Positions 8,206-16,703 of a DNA stretch of 64,000 nucleotides are shown in pieces (positions within the stretch are counted from its first letter, which is position 1; each line of letters begins with the position of its first letter). The stretch is from the NCBI RefSeq assembly GCF_013031405.1, contig NZ_WPZY01000004.1:1-64000 (forward strand). Direction: 5' to 3'. The notes under the pieces are model-generated. The model did not search any database, had not been told where the DNA came from, and saw only the letters and a program-made list of their open reading frames with translations. Origin of the DNA: Ruegeria sp. HKCCD8929 (GTDB lineage: Bacteria > Pseudomonadota > Alphaproteobacteria > Rhodobacterales > Rhodobacteraceae). The translations under genes were made by a program, and so were the position numbers.

Positions 8206-9645
8206 ATGCTCAAGACCAATCCCGAAGGAAAGATCTATTACGAGAGCTTCGAGGATGCGGTGGAACGCAACCGCCCCCGCATCCCTGAACTGCGCGAACG
8301 GCTCGAGGCGGCGGGCGTCAAATACGTCATGGCCGCCTGGATCGACCTGCACGGCGTCCCCAAGACTAAACCGGTTCCGATGAGTGATCTTGAGGAACTG
8401 TGCCTGGGCAAGGGCCCGCAATTCGCCGTGCATTCGATCTCGTTCGTGCCCGAGCTCAGCCCCGCCGACAGCGATCAGGTCGTGGTGCCTGATCTCGACG
8501 CGGTCTACATCTGCCCGTGGGATACCTCGCTGGCGATGATCTTCTCGGATCTGTATTGGGAGGACGCACCCTACAACGTCTGCCCGCGTCAGGCGCTGAA
8601 ACGCGCGATGCATGAGGCGGCGCAAGAGGGTTATACCGGATATGCGGGAGTCGAGCCCGAATTCATCGTCATGAAATATGACGAGGCCGGACAGCCGGTG
8701 AAGGCCTTTGACGACGACCCGGCGGACGGCATGCGCCCGCGGCGGCAGGCCTTTGGCTATGACGTCGAATACTCGATCGACTCGATGCCCTTCCTTAAGG
8801 ATATGATCGACATCATCGAAGCGCTGGGCTGGAACCTGCATGACGTGGTGGCCGAAGGCGCCTATTCGCAGTTCGAGCTGGATTTTCATTATACCAACAT
8901 GCTGGAAATGTCCGACCGCCTTGCGTTCCTGCGCATCGTGCTGAAGGAAGTCGCCAAGAAACACGGCATGTTCGTGACCTTCATGCCCAAGCCCACCGTG
9001 GGCGACTGGCGGTCTGGCGCGCATATCAACATGTCGATGCAGCATGATAGCCGCCCGGGCGAGAACATCTTCAAGACCGAGGATGGCGACTGGAGCGAGG
9101 AGTCCCGCTTTGCCGTCGGCGGCCTGATGAAACATGCCGAGGCGATTACCGCGATCACCTGTCCGACCGTGAACTCCTACAACGGGCTGGTGCCGCGTGT
9201 GGGCGGGTTCGAGGGAGGTACCGTCACTTGGGCGCCCACCAATATCACCTACGGCTACAACAACCGCTCGGCCCAGTTTCGTCTGCCGCAGAGCCGTCAC
9301 TGCATCGAAAACCGCGCCTGCGACATGACGATGAACGTATATCTGGCCATGGCGATGCACCTGATCTGCGCGGTCGAGGGTATCCGGCAAAAGATCGACC
9401 CCGGCAAGCCCACCGATTTCGACCTCTATGCCAAGACCGAGACCGAGCTGACCGAACTGGGCATCCGCCGCCTGCCGCGCACGCTGTTCAACGCCATCGA
9501 GGCACTGCGCAACGACGACATGGCCGAGCGGGTGATGGGGCCGGTGATGCGCAAATCCTACCTCGAATACAAGAATGACGAGTGGGAACGCTATCACCAG
9601 TCGGTCACCGATTGGGAGGTGCAGGAATATCTGCGGCTCTACTGA
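8206..9645 (+). CDS. Glutamine synthetase-like gamma-glutamyl ligase
   Basis: 479 residues from ATG 8206, chosen because GGGAGGACAC lies just upstream; an in-frame ATG 27 bases earlier lacks this. The protein has the two-part GS fold: an N-terminal beta-grasp (VMAAWIDLHGVPKTKPV) and a catalytic domain with metal/ATP blocks GYAGVEPEFIVM, GAHINMSMQ, NSYNGLVPR and RSAQFRLPQ. True GlnA has NRSA...R; this variant belongs with GS-like enzymes that join glutamate to other amines (gamma-glutamylmethylamide, -isopropylamide, -anilide or -polyamine synthetases). Beside a Rieske oxygenase it recalls the aniline pathway, in which the amine is glutamylated before oxygenation. The exact substrate is unknown. 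Confidence 0.85.
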   Translation: MLKTNPEGKIYYESFEDAVERNRPRIPELRERLEAAGVKYVMAAWIDLHGVPKTKPVPMSDLEELCLGKGPQFAVHSISFVPELSPADSDQVVVPDLDAVYICPWDTSLAMIFSDLYWEDAPYNVCPRQALKRAMHEAAQEGYTGYAGVEPEFIVMKYDEAGQPVKAFDDDPADGMRPRRQAFGYDVEYSIDSMPFLKDMIDIIEALGWNLHDVVAEGAYSQFELDFHYTNMLEMSDRLAFLRIVLKEVAKKHGMFVTFMPKPTVGDWRSGAHINMSMQHDSRPGENIFKTEDGDWSEESRFAVGGLMKHAEAITAITCPTVNSYNGLVPRVGGFEGGTVTWAPTNITYGYNNRSAQFRLPQSRHCIENRACDMTMNVYLAMAMHLICAVEGIRQKIDPGKPTDFDLYAKTETELTELGIRRLPRTLFNAIEALRNDDMAERVMGPVMRKSYLEYKNDEWERYHQSVTDWEVQEYLRLY

Positions 9646-9658
9646 TGTGGAGCGGGAC

Positions 9659-10504
9659 GTGACCCAGGTCGTTCAGGACAGCCCTTTGGCCCGCCCCGGG
9701 CCCGCCCGGCGGACAAGACGGATTTTCGAGTTCAAATCGGATATCCCGGCCTCGTGGCGTATCGCTTTGGGCGTTCTGGTCTGGGTCTTGTTCTTCGGAC
9801 TTTGGCAATTGGCCGTCTGGTCCGGCTGGATGACCGAGATCCTGCTGCCAGGACCCGGCAAGGTGCTGGGCGCGCTCTATACGCTCTTTGCCGAAAACGG
9901 GTTCCTCGGCGATGTGGCGATCAGTGTCGGGCGTGTGATGCTCAGCTTTGCTCTGGCCTGCGCGGTGGCAGTACCGCTGGGTATCCTGATGGGCTCGTTC
10001 CGGGTGGTCGAGGCGTTCTTCAGCCCATTCGTGTCGGCTTGGCGCTACCTGCCCGCACCGTCCTTCATCCCGCTTTTGCTGATGTGGTTCGGGGCAGGGG
10101 ACGCGCAAAAGCTGGCGCTGTTGTTCATCGGGGTGATCTGGTTCCTGATCACACTGATTGCCGACCACACCAAGTCGGTACCGCAGGACCTGATCCGCAC
10201 CTCGGTGACGCTGGGCGGATCGCGCTGGCAGGTGCTGCGCACGGTGATCGTACCCGCCGCGCTGCCCAATATCGTCGTGGCGATGCGGCAGATGCTGGCT
10301 GTTAGCTGGACCTATCTGGTCATTGCCGAGATCACCGCCGCCGATGCCGGGATCGGCGCCATGATGATGCGCGCCAAGCGGTTCCTGCACGTGGATCAGA
10401 TCATGGCGGGCATTCTGGTAATCGGCGCGCTGGGGTTGCTGTTCGACTTCCTGCTGCGCGCTCTGCATCGGGCCGCATTCCAATATCTCGAAGACTATTC
10501 CTGA
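9659..10504 (+). CDS. ABC transporter permease (NitT/TauT type)
   Basis: About 281 residues with six predicted membrane helices (for example ALGVLVWVLFFGLWQLAVW near the N-terminus) and the cytoplasmic EAA loop VTLGGSRWQVLRTVIVPAALP that docks with the ATPase. The family imports nitrate, taurine, sulfonates, bicarbonate or pyrimidine precursors. The start is uncertain: GTG 9659 has GGAG six bases upstream; GTG 9647 is also in frame and close to the preceding stop at 9645. It forms a complete importer with the next two genes. Confidence 0.85.
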   Translation: MTQVVQDSPLARPGPARRTRRIFEFKSDIPASWRIALGVLVWVLFFGLWQLAVWSGWMTEILLPGPGKVLGALYTLFAENGFLGDVAISVGRVMLSFALACAVAVPLGILMGSFRVVEAFFSPFVSAWRYLPAPSFIPLLLMWFGAGDAQKLALLFIGVIWFLITLIADHTKSVPQDLIRTSVTLGGSRWQVLRTVIVPAALPNIVVAMRQMLAVSWTYLVIAEITAADAGIGAMMMRAKRFLHVDQIMAGILVIGALGLLFDFLLRALHRAAFQYLEDYS

Positions 10505-10572
10505 ATGAGGGGAAAGAGGCAGGCAACACAGGCGCAAACATTCGGGCAGATCGCAAGGGAGGTATCGCGACG

Positions 10573-11628
10573 ATGACCAAGACATTACTGAAAGCAGCCG
10601 CAGGCTGCACGACCGCATTAATTCTGGCTGGCACCGCCGTGGCGGTTCAGGCCGCCGAAGACGTCAGGATCGCGGGCTTCACCTGGCCGGGATACGGGTT
10701 CTGGCACATCGCCATCGAAAAGGGCCTCGCCCCCGATCTGAACATCGACTACCAGACCATCGAGGACCCCTATGAAAGCTTCAATCTGGTGGCTGCGGGC
10801 CAGCTGGACGTGGTTTCTTCCACGGCTGAATTCACGCCCGTGGGGGTCGAGCGCGGCCTGCCGGTCAAGCTGGTCGCCTTTGGCAACCTGTCCTACGGCA
10901 CCGACAAGATTGTAGCTGGTCCGGGAATTGAGACTGCCGCCGATCTTGCGGGCAAAGAGGTCGCAGTGCTCGAAGGCGGACTGGCGCAGATCTATGTGGC
11001 AATGTGGCTCGAGCAGAATGGCCAGCCCTTCGACTCGGTCACCTACCGCAACATCATCGCCGACGATGCCTTCGCCGCGATGATCGGTGGTGGCGTGGCG
11101 GCCTCGGAATTCTGGGAGCCTTACGGCACCAACACGCTCAGGGCGCTGGAAGGGTCGAGCGTGCTGGCCCAATCGAAAGAGCCGTTCTGGCTGAAACACG
11201 GGGTGATCGCCGATGGCCACTACATGAGCGACGCGCTGATCAACGACCGTCGCGACGTGGCGCTGCTGACGATGAAAGCGATGTATGATGCCATCGCCTG
11301 GTGGAAGCAGAACCCGGGCGAGGGCAATCAGATCATCGCCGATGGTATGGGCATGAGCCTTGCGGATGTCGAGCTTGTTATCGGTAAGGACGGCACCGGT
11401 CTGGACGGCGGGCTCTATGTTTACGACTTCATGGAGGCGGCGCAGTTCTGCGGCTCGGCCCCCGGCAATCCGCCCTTCGAACAGGCCAACGGCCAGATGC
11501 GCGATCACTGGAACCTGGTCAGCGACTGGTGGGTGAAGTTCAACTTGATCGAAAAGGTGGCGCCGCCCGAAACCGGGGTCGATTGCAGCCTGCACAAGGA
11601 TCTTTACGACAGCGGGTATCGCGGCTGA
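10573..11628 (+). CDS. ABC transporter substrate-binding protein (NMT1/THI5-like)
   Basis: 351 residues with a clear Sec signal peptide (MTKTLLKAAAGCTTALILAG, cleavage near AVQAAED), hence periplasmic. The mature part has the family pattern of aromatic-substrate and taurine binders: a first lobe beginning VRIAGFTWPGYGFWHIAIEKG and VVSSTAEFTPVGVERGLPVK, the hinge, and a second lobe starting at VAVLEGGLAQIYVAMWLEQ. Unusually for this group it has conserved-looking tryptophans (EFWEPYGTN, AWWKQNP), hinting at a cationic or aromatic ligand. It lies between permease and ATPase genes. Confidence 0.85.
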   Translation: MTKTLLKAAAGCTTALILAGTAVAVQAAEDVRIAGFTWPGYGFWHIAIEKGLAPDLNIDYQTIEDPYESFNLVAAGQLDVVSSTAEFTPVGVERGLPVKLVAFGNLSYGTDKIVAGPGIETAADLAGKEVAVLEGGLAQIYVAMWLEQNGQPFDSVTYRNIIADDAFAAMIGGGVAASEFWEPYGTNTLRALEGSSVLAQSKEPFWLKHGVIADGHYMSDALINDRRDVALLTMKAMYDAIAWWKQNPGEGNQIIADGMGMSLADVELVIGKDGTGLDGGLYVYDFMEAAQFCGSAPGNPPFEQANGQMRDHWNLVSDWWVKFNLIEKVAPPETGVDCSLHKDLYDSGYRG

Positions 11629-11653
11629 GTGGACAGGCAGGAAGGGGCGCATC

Positions 11654-12454
11654 ATGCAGACCGACACCATACTGACCGTCCAGAATGTCGGTAAGACATT
11701 CCCCACACGCGGCGGTGCGGTTGAGGCCCTGCGCGATGTGTCCTTTTCCGTCACGCGCAACGAGTTGTGCGTGCTGCTGGGCCCGTCGGGCTGCGGCAAG
11801 TCCACGCTTTTGAACATCGTGGCGGGGCTCGAGGCGCCCAGCACTGGGCATCTGAGCCTTGAGGGCCAGCCCATCCACGGCCCCGCCCGCGAACGCGGCA
11901 TGGTGTTTCAGAGCTATACCTCGTTTCCCTGGCTGACAGTGCTGCAGAATGTCGAATACGGCATGAAGCTCAACGGCGTTCCCAAGGGTGAGCGCCGCGA
12001 ACGGGCGCTGCACTATATCGAGCTCGTGCATCTGGGGAAATTCCGGGATGCCTACCCCAAGACCCTGTCAGGCGGCATGAAACAGCGCGTGGCCATCGCC
12101 CGTACACTCGCCAATGCACCCGAGATACTGTTGATGGATGAACCCTATGGCGCGCTCGATGCCGAAACCCGCTGGCACATGCAGGAAATGCTGCTGGAGA
12201 TCGTCCGCACGACCCACACCACCATCCTGCTCGTGACCCATGACATTCAGGAGGCGATCTTTCTGGCTGACCGGATCGTGTTTTTGTCAGCCCATCCCGG
12301 GCAGCTGAAGACCATCCTCGATCTGGGTTTCAAGACAGGCAGGCAGATCAGGAGCAAGGAAGAGCTGGTTCAACTCGAAGGCTATCCCGAGTGCGAGCGG
12401 GAAATCATGCGTCTGATGCGGGGCGAAGCCAGCCCGGATGACACTATACATTGA
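11654..12454 (+). CDS. ABC transporter ATP-binding protein (NitT/TauT type)
   Basis: 266 residues. Walker A GPSGCGKST, Q-loop FQSYTSFPWLTV, signature LSGGMKQRVAIARTLA, Walker B ILLMDEPYGALD and switch His in VTHDIQEA are all intact, so it should hydrolyse ATP. The C-terminal 40 residues lack an added regulatory domain. It starts 25 bases after the binding protein and ends 12 bases before the MetX-like gene, which places all three transport genes in the same transcript. Confidence 0.95.
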   Translation: MQTDTILTVQNVGKTFPTRGGAVEALRDVSFSVTRNELCVLLGPSGCGKSTLLNIVAGLEAPSTGHLSLEGQPIHGPARERGMVFQSYTSFPWLTVLQNVEYGMKLNGVPKGERRERALHYIELVHLGKFRDAYPKTLSGGMKQRVAIARTLANAPEILLMDEPYGALDAETRWHMQEMLLEIVRTTHTTILLVTHDIQEAIFLADRIVFLSAHPGQLKTILDLGFKTGRQIRSKEELVQLEGYPECEREIMRLMRGEASPDDTIH

Positions 12455-12466
12455 GTTGGGAAAGAC

Positions 12467-13483
12467 ATGACCGACGCATTTGAGATTTTCGAACTGGGCG
12501 ATGTGGCGCTGCTGTCGGGTGAAACGCTGCGGGACGCGAAACTCGCCTACAAGACCTACGGCACACTGTCGCCCGCCCGCGACAATGTGGTCGTGCTGCC
12601 CACCTTCTACACCGGCACCAATACACGGAACGAAGGCTTCTTCGGTCCCGGTCGTGCCATCGACCCGGCGCGGCATTTCATCGTCAGCCCCAACCTGTTC
12701 GGCAATGGACGGTCCTCCTCTCCCAGCAACAGCGCGCCGCCGCAGGACGGGCCGCGTTTTCCGCTGGTGCAGATGTGGGACAACATCGCCGCCCAACATC
12801 GGCTGATCCACGACCATCTGGGCATCGAGAAGATCGCTTTGGTGGCGGGCTGGTCGATGGCCGGGTGCCAGTCCTATCAATGGGCGGCGCAGTATCCAGA
12901 CATGGTTCAGGCGATCCTGCCGTTTTGCGCCTCGGCCCGGACCTCGCCGCACAATTTCGTCTTTCTCGAAGGGGTCAAGGCCGCGCTCTGTGCCGATCAG
13001 GCGTGGAAAGGCGGCGACTATGACGCGCCACCGGCGGCCGGACTTGCCGCCTTTGGCCGGGTCTATGCGGGCTGGGCGTTTTCCCAGACCTTCTATCGCA
13101 ACGGGCTGTTCCGTCAACTCGGCTTCCAGACAATCGAGGACCTGCTGCAGGATTGGGAGCGCGATCATGTCGAGGGCTGGGACGCCAACAACCTTCTGGC
13201 CAAGCTCGCGACATGGCAGGCGGGCGATATCTCGGCCGGGCCGCTCTACAACGGCGATTTCGAGGCCGCACTGGGCGCGATCAAGGCTCGCGCCATCCTG
13301 ATGCCCTGCACGCAGGATCTCTATTTCCCGCCTGAGGACAACGAGATCGAAGCCCGCCACATGCCAAACGCCATCTTCCGTCCTTATGATTCTCCTTGGG
13401 GTCACTGCGCGGCCAACCCAGGTAACGACCCGGGCTTCACCGCGCAACTGGACGCCAATATTGAAGAATTGCTAACGGAATAG
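12467..13483 (+). CDS. MetX-like alpha/beta-fold hydrolase
   Basis: 338 residues of the homoserine O-acetyltransferase (MetX) fold. The nucleophile elbow is AGWSMAG (Ser130) and the C-terminal DSPWGHCAANPG supplies the His; the Asp is expected in the CTQDLYFPPEDN block. True MetX has an L-homoserine site with a GGSMGG elbow, whereas this one reads GWSMAG and is shorter, so a hydrolase of an amide or ester in the pathway is more likely than methionine synthesis. It is the last gene of the operon. Confidence 0.75.
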   Translation: MTDAFEIFELGDVALLSGETLRDAKLAYKTYGTLSPARDNVVVLPTFYTGTNTRNEGFFGPGRAIDPARHFIVSPNLFGNGRSSSPSNSAPPQDGPRFPLVQMWDNIAAQHRLIHDHLGIEKIALVAGWSMAGCQSYQWAAQYPDMVQAILPFCASARTSPHNFVFLEGVKAALCADQAWKGGDYDAPPAAGLAAFGRVYAGWAFSQTFYRNGLFRQLGFQTIEDLLQDWERDHVEGWDANNLLAKLATWQAGDISAGPLYNGDFEAALGAIKARAILMPCTQDLYFPPEDNEIEARHMPNAIFRPYDSPWGHCAANPGNDPGFTAQLDANIEELLTE

Positions 13484-13541
13484 CATGGAATGCTCCATCT
13501 GAAACGGACCGCCGTTATGTTTTTGAAGCGGAGGACGGAGA

Positions 13542-13676
13542 ATGGCGAACAGGCGATATGAGCCAAAGGAATTAGTTCAGGAGTTGCAGCAAGTTGACGT
13601 GCTTGTCGGACAGGGGATGATGCGAGTGGATGCAACCCGCGAGGTTCGTGTTACCGAGTGGACGAATTACTGTTGA
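13542..13676 (+). pseudogene. IS3-family orfA transposase fragment
   Basis: 44 codons (MANRRYEPKELVQELQQVDVL, then a second-helix region with VDATREVRV). This is the first helix-turn-helix of IS3-type OrfA, where intact copies continue into YYRWRKEYGG; here a stop follows TEWTNYC. The remainder of the element is absent. It directly follows the catabolic operon, so the right border of the operon is an insertion scar. Confidence 0.7.
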
Positions 13677-14110
13677 TGCAAGGAGTGTGGCGGGATCTTT
13701 GGTTTTGCTTTTGCCTTGTTTGAGTCGGTCTGAAGAGTTTCAACGTCTTTGCCCTTCGATCCCTTCTTGAGTAATGTCGCCATCAGTGATCCCTAGCTCA
13801 CTTTCTCAAATACTGTGCCTACGGACGATGCAGGCATCCTCGAACACGTTAGGGTAAATCCGATACCGAGAAAGCCGAAACTTGAAGCAAACTGGTCGAA
13901 GCCAAACAACTTGGGCCGTTTGGGAATATCACAGATCCCATCCCCTTTTTTAACGCAACGTCTGCTACGATGCAGCGAGCGGGGTCTGTGACGCCAGATG
14001 CGTGGATTCAACTTTGGGGCTCGGTGACCGTTGCCTACTTGAACCATAAATTCACTCAGTTCGCCCTCCTGAGTGCCTTCAAGTGCTGCTAGGTATGCCT
14101 GCACCGGAGC
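13677..14110. other. About 430 bases without a recognisable gene
   Basis: Open frames here (for example one of about 100 codons on the minus strand, 13793-14104) have no family features I recognise, no good ribosome site and unusual composition. The stretch lies between an IS3 remnant and an ArsR remnant and is probably decayed sequence. Confidence 0.4.
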
Positions 14111-14194
14111 ATCACCATCACTCTAAGGGATGCAAATTACAGGCGGCTTGATGGTGTGCTTGCCGAACTCGTCGAAAAGGAAAGCAATGAATGA
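14111..14194 (+). pseudogene. C-terminal remnant of an ArsR-family regulator
   Basis: The frame ending at TGA 14192-14194 reads TLRDANYRRLDGVLAELVEK before the final ESNE. This looks like the last helix of ArsR-type repressors that usually sit just before SRPBCC/AHSA1 genes. The stop overlaps the ATG of the next gene as ATGA, the coupling seen in intact ArsR-SRPBCC pairs. The DNA-binding part upstream is missing, so the regulator is broken. Confidence 0.5.
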
Positions 14195-14661
14195 AGCCCC
14201 TTGAGATGATCAGTCCAACTGACACGACTATCAAGATTATCCGCAGTTTCGACGCCCCGGGGCGCCTCGTGTGGCGCGCCTATACAGAGCCCGATCTTGT
14301 GAAGCGCTGGTTGACCGGTCCTGCGGGTCACACGATGCCGGAATGTAACATTGATCTACGAGTGGGCGGCGCCTATCGCTACGTCTGGGAGTGGCCGGAA
14401 GGTTGCATGAGCGCCAGCGGTATCTACCAAGAAATCGAGCATGATCACCGCATCGTCTGCACCGAGGCCTTCGACTTTGCGCCTGACAGCGAAACGCTTG
14501 TTGAACAGACCTTTGAAGAACTTGAGGGGCGAACGACTGTTACGATGCTCCTTCACTACGACAGTAAGGGCACACATGATGCTGTGCTGCAGACCCCAAT
14601 GGATAAGGGCCTCGAGGCGAGCTATTCCAATCTCGACGCGCTGCTGCCCGAGATGGCTTAA
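14191..14661 (+). CDS. SRPBCC/AHSA1-domain protein
   Basis: 156 residues forming a START-like hydrophobic ligand pocket: KIIRSFDAPGRLVWRAYTEPD, VKRWLTGPAGHTMPECNIDLRVGG and GRTTVTMLLHYDSKG are typical blocks of the AHSA1 group. The role is unknown; relatives paired with ArsR regulators are often stress or detoxification linked. ATG 14191 overlaps the ArsR-remnant stop; ATG 14206 is an alternative. It lies 15 bases before the AlkD-like gene and is probably cotranscribed with it. Confidence 0.85.
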   Translation: MKPLEMISPTDTTIKIIRSFDAPGRLVWRAYTEPDLVKRWLTGPAGHTMPECNIDLRVGGAYRYVWEWPEGCMSASGIYQEIEHDHRIVCTEAFDFAPDSETLVEQTFEELEGRTTVTMLLHYDSKGTHDAVLQTPMDKGLEASYSNLDALLPEMA

Positions 14662-14676
14662 GGCGGTTTAACTGGG

Positions 14677-15378
14677 ATGAATTCAGGTGATGTCATTGCA
14701 GCATTGGAAGAAGTGGCAGATCCCACCAAGATCGAGTATGTCGCTAAGTTCTTCCGGGGAGATGATCCGGATACCCAGGTCATGGGCGTTCCGATGCCGA
14801 AGGTCTTTCCAATCGCCAAGATGTTCACCGCGCTGGCACTTTCGGAAATTGACGCGCTGTTGGACGACCCTCGCTACGAAGTGCGCATGGCAGCGGTCTC
14901 TGTAATGGATTTCCAGGCCCGCAGGAAGCGGTTGTCGGGCGAAGACCGCAAAGCCCTGTTCGACCTCTACCTTCGCCGCCACGACCGATTGAACAATTGG
15001 GATTTCGTTGATCGCGCGGCACCAAATGTCATTGGTGAGTACCTGCTGGACAAAGGCCGGTCAGTGCTCGACCGCATGGCGCGATCAGAGAACCCGCATG
15101 AACGGCGCACTGCATTGGTCAGCACATTTGCGTTCATCCGACGTGGGGATGTGTCGGATACGTTTCGCATCGCCGGGCTGCTGGCGGACGACGAAGATAC
15201 CTATGTTCAGAAAGCCATTGGGTCGTGGACAAGGGAAGCTGGAAAGAAAGATCCAGCCGCTTTGATCGCATTCCTCAACGAATACAAGGAGCGGTTGTCG
15301 AGAGCCACGATTACCGCTGCCTCCAAGCATCTCACATCGAAACAGAAAGAAGCACTGGGATTGAAAGCCAAAAGATAG
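14677..15378 (+). CDS. AlkD-like DNA alkylation repair protein (HEAT repeats)
   Basis: 233 residues of alpha-helical HEAT-like repeats. Family blocks include VMGVPMPKVFPIAK near residue 33, VRMAAVSVMDFQAR, LYLRRHDRLNNWDFVDRAAP (the conserved NNWDFVD block) and the C-terminal QKAIGSWTREAGK. AlkD enzymes excise bulky or charged alkylpurines such as N7-methylguanine by an unusual non-flipping mechanism. The start lacks a strong ribosome site but is the only reasonable one. Confidence 0.9.
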   Translation: MNSGDVIAALEEVADPTKIEYVAKFFRGDDPDTQVMGVPMPKVFPIAKMFTALALSEIDALLDDPRYEVRMAAVSVMDFQARRKRLSGEDRKALFDLYLRRHDRLNNWDFVDRAAPNVIGEYLLDKGRSVLDRMARSENPHERRTALVSTFAFIRRGDVSDTFRIAGLLADDEDTYVQKAIGSWTREAGKKDPAALIAFLNEYKERLSRATITAASKHLTSKQKEALGLKAKR

Positions 15379-15967
15379 CGCCATGCCGAAAGTTGAAATC
15401 GCCGCAATCGCCTCACAAATGGGATGCCATAAAGTAGGTGACGGTTGCTGCAATTGCTGTGAATGGCAGCTAACTCGGCTATGGCTGCTGCTGGTGTAGC
15501 TTTCAGCGTAGGTCCAGAAGCTCATTCCCCTGCATTCCGCTGCCTACAGCACGAATGGCGTCAATGGATGTCGCATGCCTGGTGCCGCTAGCTCGGCCGT
15601 CAGTTGATCGGGTTGAATACGATCGCAGGTAAGTTCGTGAGCATCCCCGAACGCAAACAAAACAGGTGCTGCCCGTTTTGGGTTCTCCGTGAGGTGGGAG
15701 CGGAGGCAAGCACGTTTTCAGCTTCTACCTGCAACGAAGACCATCTGGCCGATAAACTGGATATATTCGTGAGTGGCTTTCCCACGATGGAAAAGGCTCG
15801 CACCGCAGCAGGGAACACAGGGCTCAAAGCGGTGTTCATCATTGATCAAGCTGCCGGACGCCTGCACGTGATTTGGACCTTGACCTGTTGCTAAGCGCTC
15901 TGATCCTGATCAAGTTGTGTGCTAGGAAATCGTGCCAAGATCATCTGCAAGGTTTAGGAGGACATGT
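15379..15967. other. Long intergenic stretch, one doubtful 96-codon frame
   Basis: About 590 bases. A frame at 15604-15894 (+) begins MIGLNTIAGKFVSIPERKQN and has no recognisable domain; an antisense frame overlaps it. Its poor start context and lack of any family signal leave it unsupported. The AGGAGG at about 15956 belongs to the next gene. Confidence 0.35.
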
Positions 15968-16345
15968 ATGGAAGATCTAGTCAAACTTGGGCGGGAATTC
16001 GTTGAGGCGATGCGGCATCGTCAAGGCTTTTCAAATGTCGACGAAATCTACGCCGAAAACGCGGAGTCGGTCGAAGCGGTTGTGCCACCTGGGCGCGATG
16101 TGCGGATCGCCAAGGGCCGGGTTGCCATCAGGGGGAAACGTGAGGATTGGGCGGCAACGCACGAGATTCACACGCTCAACGCGGACGGACCTTACATCCA
16201 CCCGCCCAACCGGTTCGGAGTGCGCTTCGAAGCCGAGGTGACTCAGAAGGCCACCGGTCAGCAGATGACCTTGCGCGAGTTAGCACTTTATACGATCGAC
16301 AATGGCAAGATCATCCGCGAGGAGTTCTTCATGTTTCCCAGATAG
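15968..16345 (+). CDS. SnoaL-like/NTF2-fold small protein
   Basis: 125 residues from ATG 15968, selected because TTTAGGAGGACATGT lies directly upstream. The sequence has the NTF2-like pattern: an N-terminal helix pair ending VDEIYAENAESVEAV, then a curved sheet with KGRVAIRGKREDW, and the closing strands YTIDNGKIIREEFFMFPR. SnoaL-like proteins bind small hydrophobic molecules, sometimes as cyclases or isomerases. The function here is unknown. Its 3' end abuts an IS3 scar. Confidence 0.75.
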   Translation: MEDLVKLGREFVEAMRHRQGFSNVDEIYAENAESVEAVVPPGRDVRIAKGRVAIRGKREDWAATHEIHTLNADGPYIHPPNRFGVRFEAEVTQKATGQQMTLRELALYTIDNGKIIREEFFMFPR

Positions 16346-16439
16346 GCGGAGCGTTTGGCAATACCTTCAGTCCCTCGCCGACAGCCTCTTCGACAATTCA
16401 CAAGCAGTACAGCGAACGGCAGCATCCGAGACACCTGGC

Positions 16440-16640
16440 GCTGACCGTGAAGCTTTCGGCCTGAGCGTTGTCGCGCCGGTTTCCCCGGCGGATCATTGAT
16501 CCGACAAAGCAAGGCTGTTGGAAGAACGCGTCGGTGCCGGGCCACGGCGTACTGGGCGTCCCTGTCCGCGTGAAAGACACGGTCGAACAAGGGACTATGC
16601 GCCACGATGGCGGCATTCAGAGCAGCCTTCGTGAGACGGA
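16440..16640 (-). pseudogene. IS3-family orfB (DDE transposase) remnant, frameshifted
   Basis: On the minus strand one frame gives RLTKAALNAAIVAH and FHADRDAQYAVARHRR, matching the second-Asp block (HSDRGSQYAS-like) of IS3 transposases; the next frame gives MIRRGNRRDNAQAESF, matching the catalytic-Glu block (GNCYDNAxAESF-like). The two lie in different frames, so the gene is broken. With the orfA scrap at 13542 this shows more than one IS3-type insertion nearby. Confidence 0.65.
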
Positions 16641-16703
16641 ATCGGCATTGCGCCCCAGACCTAGAGTGCACCTCTGGGGCAAAAACGGCCCTAGATCGGG
16701 CGG

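Noticed and set aside
8002..9597. A 531-codon open frame on the minus strand
   Set aside because: Antisense to the glutamine-synthetase-like gene; His/Arg-rich with no family signal.
12467..13483. Calling the MetX-like gene metX (homoserine O-acetyltransferase)
   Set aside because: The nucleophile elbow and context differ from true MetX; no methionine genes are nearby.
15604..15894. A 96-codon frame on the plus strand
   Set aside because: No ribosome site, no family signal and an overlapping antisense frame; kept only as a note in the intergenic entry.
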